A DNA stretch of 10,163 bases from CAZBRS01 sp964494475 (lineage in GTDB: Bacteria; Myxococcota_A; UBA9042; CAZBRS01). A program made the position numbers and the translations under genes. Positions 1 to 6,700 of this stretch are shown here, piece by piece. Position 1 is the first letter of the stretch; each line of letters starts with the position of its first letter. The stretch spans positions 1 to 10,163 of the forward strand of contig CAZBRS010000106.1 of NCBI GenBank assembly GCA_964494475.1, read 5' to 3'. The notes under the pieces are model-generated. The model did not search any database and was not told the origin of the DNA. It was given only the letters and a program-made list of their open reading frames with translations.

Positions 1-653
1 TCGGCCAGGCGCTCGCGCAGCACCTCGCGCTCGGCCTCGCCGAGGTCGCGGGGCAGGTGCACGTCGAGGCCGCCGTGGGGCACCACCCCCGGGACGTCGC
101 CGCAGGGCAGGTGCACCGCGATCACGTCGACCACCGCCGTCGCCTCGGACACCAGGCGCTCGTAGATGGCCTCGGCCACCAGCCCGTCGAAGCGCGGATC
201 GAGCAGCACCTTCAGGTGCCCCAGGTTGGGGTGCTGGCCGTCGGGCAGGCGATAGAGCGCCTCGCCGTGGTGCCCCGGACGCCGGAAGCCCGCCACCAGG
301 CGGTTGATGGCGTAGTCGGTGGCGCAGTTCCACAGGTAGGGATTGCGGCCGCGCGCGCGGGGCAGCGACTCGAACACGCTGTGACCGAGCTCGTGGGCCA
401 GCACGAAGCCGAGCTGCGCGAGGTCGAGCGAGCGCGTGTGCAGCGGGTTGACCCAGATGGTGCCCACGCAGTCGGTGGCGGCCAGGGCCTCGAGATCGGG
501 GGCCATGACCAGCTTGAGCTTCAGCAGCAGGTGGCCCCAGAAGGGGTGCTGGTCGAGGAGCTGCAGGCGCAGCATGGACAGCCGCCGGGCCTCGGCCTGG
601 CTGGCCGCCTCGATCTCGGCCCAGGGCACGGTGCGAGGGCGCGGAGGCTTCAT
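1..653 (-). CDS. DUF2201-type putative zinc metallopeptidase (C-terminus cut by window edge)
   Basis: Partial gene; 217 residues are visible from the ATG at 653. The zinc-protease motif HELGH is at residues 87-91, followed by WNCATDYAIN at about 108-117, where Asp113 fits a third metal ligand. HExxH followed by a W-N-x-A-x-D-Y-x-x-N block is characteristic of the putative metallopeptidase domain that forms the N-terminal half of DUF2201 proteins. In that family a VWA-like domain follows, and it would lie beyond the left edge. The start overlaps the stop of the MoxR gene as ATGA (650-653) and has no clear ribosome site, so translation is probably coupled to moxR. Family knowledge: MoxR ATPases commonly pair with VWA-type partners, so this is the likely partner or effector. 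The substrate is unknown. The fold is fairly sure; that the protease is active is inference. Confidence 0.85.
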   Translation of the reverse strand, partial: MKPPRPRTVPWAEIEAASQAEARRLSMLRLQLLDQHPFWGHLLLKLKLVMAPDLEALAATDCVGTIWVNPLHTRSLDLAQLGFVLAHELGHSVFESLPRARGRNPYLWNCATDYAINRLVAGFRRPGHHGEALYRLPDGQHPNLGHLKVLLDPRFDGLVAEAIYERLVSEATAVVDVIAVHLPCGDVPGVVPHGGLDVHLPRDLGEAEREVLRERLA

Positions 654-1744
654 TGGTAGAGCCCGGCGTGCAGGCTGACCAACTGGCCGGCCAGCTCGCG
701 GAAGGCCGGGTGCGGGCGCAGGTGGTCGGTGAAGTTGCCGCGGCGCTTCAGGTCGCGCAGGAACACGAACTGGTACTCGGCCTCGAGGCCGGGCGCCTTC
801 AGGAGGGCCAGGAGCGGCTGGACCCACTCGGGGCGGAAGGCGGGCTGCTCGCCCACCCACGCCGCGGTGGCGGCCAGCACGGCGTGGATGAACGAGGGGT
901 CGGAGTTGGCGTCGGTGGTGAAGTCGAGCACCTGCTTGCCGGCCAGGATGCGCTCGGGCGACACGCGGCGGTAGAGCTTCTCGTACTGGAAGAAGCGGTC
1001 GGCGGCCGGGGCACCGATGCACGCGGACATCGCGCGGCGACGCAGGGGCTCGGAGGCGGTGCGGTAGACGCGGCCCGCCATCTCCCACGAGCGTGGGGTG
1101 GGGAAGGCGTCGGCGCCGTCGTTGGCATAGAGCAGCCCGGCACCCTGACGCTCGTGGGCTCGAAAGTAGGCCAGCAGCTCGGGCGGCAGACCGGCGCCCT
1201 CGGCCCAGGCCAGCCACGCGGCCACGTCGACGCGCAACGTGAAGTGGGCGAAGCGGTTGTTCAGCGCCGACGACAGCGGCACGGCGATGGCGTTGTCTTC
1301 GTCGAGGTTGCCGGCGGCCATGACGCGCGTGCCGGGGTGAAAGACGAACGGCCCGACGCGGCGCTCGAGCACGATCTGGTAGGCCACGGCCTGGTGCAGC
1401 CGCGTGACGGCCGCGTTCAGCTCGTCGAGGAAGACGAGCGCCGGTTGCTCGCACGCTTCGCGCACCCAGGGCGGCGCCAGCAGGGTCAGCTGCTCGCGCC
1501 GACGGTCGGGCACGTGCACGCCGCCCAGTTCGGCGGGCTCGCGCTGGGCCAGGCGCAGGTCGATGAGCGGCAGGCCCAGGTCGGCGGCCACCTCGGCGGC
1601 CAGGGTCGACTTGCCCACGCCCGGGTGGCCGTGCAGCATGACCGACAGCTCGGCGTCGAGGGTGGCCCGCACGAGGGGTCGCAGTTCGCTGTAGGTGTAG
1701 CCCTCGGGCACGAAGGCGACGTCCGGCTTGCTTCGCTTGGCCAT
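650..1744 (-). CDS. MoxR-family AAA+ ATPase
   Basis: 364 residues from the ATG at 1744. Walker A GHPGVGKS is at residues 39-46, Walker B LVFLDE at 103-108, the sensor-1 Asn at 146 in MAAGN, and a likely arginine finger at Arg164 in LNNRF. A longer in-frame reading upstream to 1960 exists, but this start is preferred: it has a strong ribosome site, GGAGG, five bases upstream, which abuts the TAA stop of the SWIM gene (11-base gap), and the longer reading would overlap the SWIM domain. MoxR proteins are ATP-driven remodelling factors that usually act with VWA-domain or metallopeptidase partners to mature or insert cofactors into protein complexes. Here the partner is the next gene, overlapped by four bases. 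The target is unknown. All catalytic motifs look intact. Confidence 0.92.
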   Translation of the reverse strand: MAKRSKPDVAFVPEGYTYSELRPLVRATLDAELSVMLHGHPGVGKSTLAAEVAADLGLPLIDLRLAQREPAELGGVHVPDRRREQLTLLAPPWVREACEQPALVFLDELNAAVTRLHQAVAYQIVLERRVGPFVFHPGTRVMAAGNLDEDNAIAVPLSSALNNRFAHFTLRVDVAAWLAWAEGAGLPPELLAYFRAHERQGAGLLYANDGADAFPTPRSWEMAGRVYRTASEPLRRRAMSACIGAPAADRFFQYEKLYRRVSPERILAGKQVLDFTTDANSDPSFIHAVLAATAAWVGEQPAFRPEWVQPLLALLKAPGLEAEYQFVFLRDLKRRGNFTDHLRPHPAFRELAGQLVSLHAGLYQ

Positions 1745-1755
1745 GGGGTCCTCCG

Positions 1756-2391
1756 TTACAACAGCAGGTCGAGGAGCTGGTGGCGGTGGTCCTCGGAGTG
1801 GAGCAGCACGGCCACCACGTGCTTGCAGTAGCCGCCCCGGTCGCCGTCGCGCACGCGCAGCCAGTCGGGGCACGAGCACTGGGGGCCATAGCGCCACGTG
1901 GGGTCGACCCTGACCGTGTAGGCGGGGCGGCCGGGCTTGGTGACGGTGAAGGCCAGCCAACCGTCGGCGGTCGACTCGACCGGCCGGAGGGCGTAGCTCT
2001 TCACCACGTCGCGCACGGCACGCAGGATGCGGGCGTCGCGGGCCTCGAACTCCATGGTCGTGCTCCCTTCGTCGTCAGCGGCCGGCCGCGCGGTCAGCCC
2101 CGGCGCCAGCGGCGCGGCGGCGGGCGGCTCGATGGGGTGCCCGTCGATCTGCACGGGCCCCTCGCGCGAGCGCTCGAGCAGCCAGCGCGTCCAGTCGGCG
2201 CGGGGGTGGCGCTCGGTGCGCCCACCGGTTCGCACCGTGAAGCTGGCGTCGGACACGCACGCCACGGAGGCGGCGTAGCCCTCGCGCCAGCTGGCACCGC
2301 AGTTGACCCACAGGCGCATTCCCGGCGCGGGCTCGGCAGGAGCCGGCTCGACCGACAGCGCCCACACGTCGCGCTCGGGCACGACCTTCAT
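1756..2391 (-). CDS. SWIM zinc-finger protein
   Basis: 211 residues, first gene of the leftward operon. The C-terminal SWIM motif CxC...CxH is formed by Cys172, Cys174, Cys189 and His191, in the context CSCPDW...YCKH. SWIM domains bind zinc and are thought to contact DNA or proteins. Residues 1-85 form a separate domain with a beta-rich look (WVNCGASWREGY...FTVRTGG), which I do not recognise. An Ala/Pro-rich linker spans about 86-112. The start at 2391 has only a weak upstream purine stretch (AAGGG, distant). An in-frame ATG at 2055 (Met113), directly after the linker, has a better site (GGGAG, seven bases upstream), so a short SWIM-only product is possible. E. coli yehQ (SWIM), yehL (MoxR) and yehP (VWA) form a comparable neighbourhood. 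The role is probably accessory to the MoxR module. Confidence 0.85.
   Translation of the reverse strand: MKVVPERDVWALSVEPAPAEPAPGMRLWVNCGASWREGYAASVACVSDASFTVRTGGRTERHPRADWTRWLLERSREGPVQIDGHPIEPPAAAPLAPGLTARPAADDEGSTTMEFEARDARILRAVRDVVKSYALRPVESTADGWLAFTVTKPGRPAYTVRVDPTWRYGPQCSCPDWLRVRDGDRGGYCKHVVAVLLHSEDHRHQLLDLLL
2055..2055 (-). promoter_or_regulatory. Possible internal translation start in the SWIM gene
   Basis: The in-frame ATG for Met113 (2053-2055) is preceded on the minus strand by GAAGGGAG with a seven-base spacer. This is a better ribosome site than the one at the annotated start. A product from here would have 99 residues containing only the SWIM domain. Inference from sequence only; the upstream domain also looks coding. 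Confidence 0.3.
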
Positions 2392-2440
2392 GGCGTCTTG
2401 GACCCTTGGGGGTTCTCATGGGTGCAGCTTGGGCTTTGGG

Positions 2441-2459
2441 TGCGACAACTGGTGTCGCA
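2441..2459. promoter_or_regulatory. Palindromic operator candidate between the SWIM operon and the WYL gene
   Basis: A perfect inverted repeat, TGCGACA-ACTGG-TGTCGCA, sits in the 110-bp divergent gap, 43 bases before the WYL start and 50 bases from the SWIM start. Its left arm overlaps a weak promoter-like arrangement for the WYL gene (GCGACA at 2442-2447, 17-bp spacer, TACGGT at 2465-2470). WYL regulators often bind their own divergent promoter, so the WYL protein is the natural candidate ligand. The palindrome is seen; its use as an operator is inferred. Confidence 0.5.
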
Positions 2460-2501
2460 AATGCTACGGTCGGCCACGAACGCCACCACCGGGGAGTCCC
2501 C

Positions 2502-3503
2502 ATGCCCGACACGCTCATGCGCCAATGGGAGATGCTGCGGCTCATCCCGCGCGCACCCCGCAAGGTCGACGGGGCCACGCTCGAGGCCAAGCTGACCGAC
2601 CTCGGCTACGAGATCGACCGGCGCACCATCCAGCGCGACCTGCAGAAGCTGGCGGAGCTCTTCCCCCTGGTCAGCGACGAGCGCAGCAAGCCCTTCGGCT
2701 GGTCGTGGTCGGGCGACGGCGCGGTCTTCGACATTCCGGGCATGGACGCCCACGCGGCGCTCGCGTTCCGCCTGGCCGACCTGCACCTGCAGAGCCTGCT
2801 GCCGGCCACGCTCAGCGCCAACCTGGCGCCCTGGTTCGACCGAGCCCGATCGGTGCTGGACGAGCTGCGCGCCGGGGGCGTGAAGACCTGGACGCAGAAG
2901 GTGTGCGCCGTTCCCCCCGCCCTCCCCCGGCTGCCGCCCCACGTCGACGCGGGCGTGCTCGACGCCGTGCACGAGGCGCTGCTCCGCGAAAAGCGCCTGC
3001 ACCTCACCTACTGCCGGCGCGGCGAAGACGAGCCGAAGGAGTACGACGCGACCCCCCTCGGCCTCGTCACGCGCGACGCCGTGGCCTACCTGGTCTGCAC
3101 CCTGCGCGACTACACCGACGTGGTGCAGCTCGCCCTGCACCGCATCCGCGAGGCCGAGGTGCTGCCCACCCCCGCGCCGCCCCGCCCGGACTGGAGCCTC
3201 GAGACCTACGTGCGCACGGGCGCGCTCGGCTTCCTGCGCGGCGACGAGCCCGTCAAGCTGGCCGTGCGCCTCGACGCCTTCGCGGCGGTGTCGCTCCTGG
3301 AGGCGCCGCTCGCGAAGGATCAGACCACGGCGAAGGAGGCCGACGGGCGCATCCTGCTCCGCGCCACCGTGCCCGACACGACCGAGCTGCGCACCTGGCT
3401 GCTGGGCCTGGGGCCGCTCGGCGAGGTGCTCGAGCCGGCGAGCCTGCGCGTCGAGATGGCGCAAGCCTCGCGGAAAATGGCGGCGCGGTACGACGGGACT
3501 TGA
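2502..3503 (+). CDS. WYL-domain transcriptional regulator
   Basis: 333 residues from the ATG at 2502, chosen because GGGGAG lies five bases upstream; the reading frame stays open to an ATG at 2406, but that would run through the palindromic operator. Residues about 8-55 form a winged helix-turn-helix with the recognition-helix pattern DRRTIQRDLQKL (39-50). A WYL domain follows at about 152-220 and a WCX-like C-terminal region at about 250-328. The segment corresponding to the Trp-Tyr-Leu motif reads Ala-Tyr-Leu (195-197). WYL domains are thought to sense a ligand, often nucleic acid or nucleotide, and these proteins act as repressors or activators of adjacent operons, including stress and phage-defence loci. 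Divergent from the SWIM-MoxR-metallopeptidase operon, which it probably controls. The ligand is unknown. Confidence 0.92.
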   Translation: MPDTLMRQWEMLRLIPRAPRKVDGATLEAKLTDLGYEIDRRTIQRDLQKLAELFPLVSDERSKPFGWSWSGDGAVFDIPGMDAHAALAFRLADLHLQSLLPATLSANLAPWFDRARSVLDELRAGGVKTWTQKVCAVPPALPRLPPHVDAGVLDAVHEALLREKRLHLTYCRRGEDEPKEYDATPLGLVTRDAVAYLVCTLRDYTDVVQLALHRIREAEVLPTPAPPRPDWSLETYVRTGALGFLRGDEPVKLAVRLDAFAAVSLLEAPLAKDQTTAKEADGRILLRATVPDTTELRTWLLGLGPLGEVLEPASLRVEMAQASRKMAARYDGT

Positions 3504-3529
3504 GATCCGGTTCGATCGGCAGCCCCAAC

Positions 3530-3558
3530 TGGACGAGCTACGCGGACCGCGCTATTCT
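3530..3558 (+). promoter_or_regulatory. Candidate promoter for the AAA_14-type relic
   Basis: TGGACG (3530-3535), a 17-bp spacer and TATTCT (3553-3558) each match four of six sigma-70 consensus positions. The -10 box abuts the palindrome that begins at 3558, a typical repressor-over-start arrangement. It is the most AT-rich stretch locally. Moderate to weak evidence. Confidence 0.4.
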
Positions 3559-3574
3559 GACATCGCAAATGTCA
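3558..3574. promoter_or_regulatory. Palindrome TGACAT-N5-ATGTCA (operator candidate)
   Basis: A perfect 6+6 bp inverted repeat with a five-base centre, CGCAA, lies immediately downstream of the candidate -10 box at 3553-3558. Its right arm shares the bases GTCA (3571-3574) with the next palindrome. Likely a binding site for a dimeric regulator; the regulator is unknown. Confidence 0.45.
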
Positions 3575-3593
3575 CTTTGAGACTCAAAATGAC
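3571..3593. promoter_or_regulatory. 23-bp imperfect palindrome over the start codon of the relic gene
   Basis: GTCA-C-TTTGAG, centre A, CTCAAA-A-TGAC: ten of eleven positions pair around base 3582 (the mismatch is 3575 with 3589). The right arm contains the ATG at 3589-3591, so in RNA it could hide the start codon; in DNA it could bind a dimer. It overlaps the preceding palindrome by four bases, so the two structures exclude each other. Confidence 0.45.
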
Positions 3594-3711
3594 GACGATC
3601 CCGCGATTCTTCAGGGCCCCGGCGCGCAGCTTCTTCCTCTTCGGGCCCCGCGGGACCGGCAAGTCGACGTGGTTGCGCGAGAACCTCGCAGGGGCGCTGC
3701 GCGTCGGCTAG
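3589..3711 (+). pseudogene. Truncated AAA_14 (AAA_14/DUF4143-type) ATPase, 5' remnant
   Basis: The frame from the ATG at 3589 encodes 40 residues beginning MTTIPRFFRAPARSFFLFG, with Walker A GPRGTGKST at residues 19-27 followed by the helix WLRENL, and then a TAG at 3709-3711. This opening (basic or proline start, SFFLFGPRGTGKSTWL) is typical of AAA_14 ATPases fused to DUF4143, which normally run to nearly 400 residues. No Walker B or DUF4143 sequence follows in any frame before the convergent gene ends at 3760. It is therefore a 5' relic left by a deletion or rearrangement. The upstream promoter-like boxes and palindromes are still intact. A functional 40-residue peptide is unlikely but not excluded. 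Confidence 0.75.
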
Positions 3712-3728
3712 CGGAACGGACCGCTTTT
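3710..3728 (+). terminator. Weak Rho-independent terminator-like hairpin
   Basis: AGCGG (3710-3714), loop AACGGA, CCGCT (3721-3725), then three further T (TTTT counting the last stem base). The stem is short and the T-run brief, so this is a weak candidate. It would stop transcription entering from the relic toward the convergent ATPase gene. It lacks a T-run on the other strand. Confidence 0.3.
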
Positions 3729-3759
3729 CCATCACCGCCGCGCGACACCCCTACGCCGA

Positions 3760-6700
3760 TCACGCCCCCACGGCCGCCAGCACCTGATCGAGGCGCTCGC
3801 GGGGCAGGCGGCCCGTTCGCAGGTCGTCGGCCACCGCGGCCAGCACGTGCACGCGCAGGTCGGCGGGGGCCAGGGGCGCCTCGGTGGCCAGGTAGCCCTG
3901 CTCCTCGAGGTGCTCGCGCAGGGCGAGCGTGGCAGCCTGGCGCCAGCCCTTGAGCGCTCCTCCCTCGAGGCGCTCGAGCAACGCACGCGCGTCGCCCGAG
4001 GTCTCGGCCGCCAGCGCGGCCACGCGGTCCAGGAAAGTTCCCGAGACCGCCCCCGAGTCCTGCAGCGCCGCCCGGTCCACGGGCAACCCGCGGCCCCGCT
4101 GCCAGGCCTCGAAGGCGGCCTGGATGGCCCGCGCCACGGGCAGGGCGCGCGGCAGCACCTGGTCGGCGGCGTCCAGGGGGTCTGGGGGCACGCCCCCAGG
4201 CAACGACGCTGGGAGCCTGTCGGTCTTGTTTTCGAATGGTTGCACCGCAGGCGTCGAGCTCGCCACGGGAGTCTCCATGGCATTCCGGTCCAATGCGCTA
4301 CAGGCTCCCAGCACGCCTGCGCCCCCGTGCTCGAGCAACGCGCGCAGTTGACCCCAGGTGACGACGCCCAGGTCGAGCAGGCGGTGCAGCGTGGCGGCGT
4401 CGTCGAGCACGTGCCAGAGGTGCAGCCCGTCGAGGCGCGGGGTGCGCGGGTCGAGGGCACGCACGCCGAGCCGCGCTCCGTACGCGGCGTAGTCGAGGCC
4501 ATCGGGCGCAGGAACCACCGGGCGCGGGACGGCGGAGACGGGGAGCGGCGCCCCGCCCCGGCCGGGCAGGCGGCGCAGCTCGGCCAGATCGTAGATCCGG
4601 TGCGGCAGCTCGGCACCGAGCGCCGCGCGCCACTTGCCCACCTCGTCGTGCTGGGCCGTGAAGTAGAAGACCTGCCGCCCCGAGGCCGCCAGGGCCTTCA
4701 CGGCCTCGATGATGGCGCCCGCGCGGGCGTCGTCGCTGGTGCCGAGGGCCTCGTCGAGCAGCAGGGGCAGGCGCACCGTCTCGTCCTGCTCCAGGAAGGC
4801 GAGGCGCACCGCGATGAGGAGCTGCACGCGCTCGCCGACCGACAGCTGATCCACCGGTCTCGGAGCCTCCTGCCCCTGGCGGGCCAGGAAGCGCGGCTCC
4901 GCGGCCTGGTCGTCGAGCTCGAGCACCAGCGCCCCGCGCGTGAACGCCAGCAACAACTCCTGGGCACGTCGGAAGACCTGCGGCCGCGAGCGCTCGAGGG
5001 CGGTGGTGCGCACCCAATCGACGATCGCGGCCCCCACGGCCGCCTGGGCGCTCTTGTCGCGCGCGGTCTCGAGGCGCTCCTCGGCCTCGCCCAACGCCGC
5101 CAGCGCGTCGGTCAGGTCGAAGCCGAGCTTGGCGTCCTCGACGCGCGCCTCGACGCTCCCGATCTCGTGGACCAGCGCTTCGAGCCGCCCCGCGAGCTCC
5201 TCGGCGCGCACTCGAGAGGCTTGCAGCTCCGCCCGGTCCAGGACCAGCAGCTCGGGCCGCCCGGCCAGGGCCCGCGCGTGACCGTCGCGAAGCGCCTCCT
5301 GCTCGGCGAGGCCCCGGACCAACCGTCCCCGTTCCGGGAGGAGCGCGAGCCAGCCGTCGAGCACGTCTTCCTGACCTGCCTGCAAGCCCACGCGCGCCAG
5401 CAAGGCGGCCCGCTCGGCGGACAGCCGCTCCAGGGCGGGTGCGTACTCGTCGCGCACGCGGCGCTCGAGCTCGTCGACCTGATCCCAGGCGCGGTTGCGG
5501 CGCTCCCTCCGCGCCTCGAGATCGTCGAGGTTCGCCCCCGCCACGGCGGCCTCGCCGGGGGCCGGATAGCCGAAGGCCGCGAGGCCGGCGGCCACCTGCG
5601 CGAGCAGGCCCGTTCTCTCGCTCTCGACGCGCGCCAGCTCGCGCTCCGCTGCCCGGAGCGCGTCGGCGCTGCGCTGCCAGCGCCCCAGCGTCTCGGCGAA
5701 GAGCGGCAGCCACTCCGCGTCGAGCCGGAGCTCCAGGCCCAGGCGGGCCTCCACGTCACGCTTCACCGCCGCCAGGGCCTCCTGCTCCGCGACCAGCGCG
5801 GCCCGCTCCGCCTGCAGCTCGCGCGCGCGCTTGGCGCGCTCCTTCTCGTGCTCCAGCGCGGCCAGCGCCCTCACGAGCGCGCGCAGGCAATCCTGCACGG
5901 CGCCGGCCTCCCAGCGCTCGGGCGCGGGCAGGCGGGTCGCTTCGAAGCTCTGCCGATGAACGGCGCGCGGATCGGTCCCGACGGGGAGCGCCCCGGCCCG
6001 ACGGCGCCGCAGGGCGAGCTCGAGCCCGACGAGGGCTGCTCCCAGCAGGCTGGCGACCGCCCACGCGACGTGCACCGCCGCTGCGAGCACCAGGCCCAGC
6101 ACCACGAGCGCCAGCGAAGCCACCAGGCCGACCCCGGCGGACCGCGCGGGCGGCGCGGCGCCGTCGGTCGCCGAGCCCAGCCACTCGTGCAGGGCCGCGA
6201 CGCCGCTCCGCAGCCGGTCCTCGTCGTGCCCCTCGGCCGACGCGGGCTCGTGCGCCTCGAGCCAGCGTCGATGCTCCTCGAGCACGGCGTCCCGGGCCCG
6301 CACCCTGTCGGCCTGGCGCGCCAGGTCGCCCAGGTCGGCGAGGCGCAGCGTCTGAAGCGCAGCCAGGCGCTCGGGGGGCACGACGGTGCAAAGGCGACGA
6401 CGCGTCTCCTGCTCGTCGCTCGAGGCCTCGCCGAGCTCCCTGCGCAGGTGCGCCAGCGCGGCCTCGTGGTCCTGGGCCCGGCGCTGCACCGCCCGCAGCT
6501 CCCGCAGCACCTGGGCGTCGACGCCCCCCGTCGGCAGGCCGGTGCCCGCCACCTCGCGCCGGGCGCCCTCGGCCTGGAGGCGCGCGTCACCCTGCGTCTG
6601 CTCCAGCTTGCGGCGCTGGCCGTCCTGCACGTCCAGGCGCTCGCGTTCGTCGCCCCGCAGCCGCTCCAGCTCCGGCGGCAGCGCCGCGAGCCGGGCCGCA

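Noticed and set aside
653..1831. A 392-codon plus-strand frame over the MoxR gene
   Set aside because: Antisense shadow of the MoxR gene; no recognisable motif, and low-complexity Val/Gly/Gln/His composition.
1745..1960. Extending the MoxR protein upstream by 72 residues to an ATG at 1960
   Set aside because: It would overlap the SWIM domain out of frame, has Arg/Pro-rich shadow composition, and ignores the strong GGAGG site at the start at 1744.
2420..2443. Direct repeat GGGTGC at 2420 and 2438 in the divergent gap
   Set aside because: Six bases only, in GC-rich DNA; not distinguishable from chance.
2456..3571. The 9-mer TCGCAAATG occurs on both sides of the WYL gene (near 2455 and 3563)
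   Set aside because: Many chance 9-base matches are expected in a window of this size, and the surrounding palindromes differ, so a shared binding site is not supported.
4206..4315. ACG flanking both ends of the 105-bp element as a target-site duplication
   Set aside because: Three bases, and their exact place depends on how the element ends are drawn; not sufficient alone.
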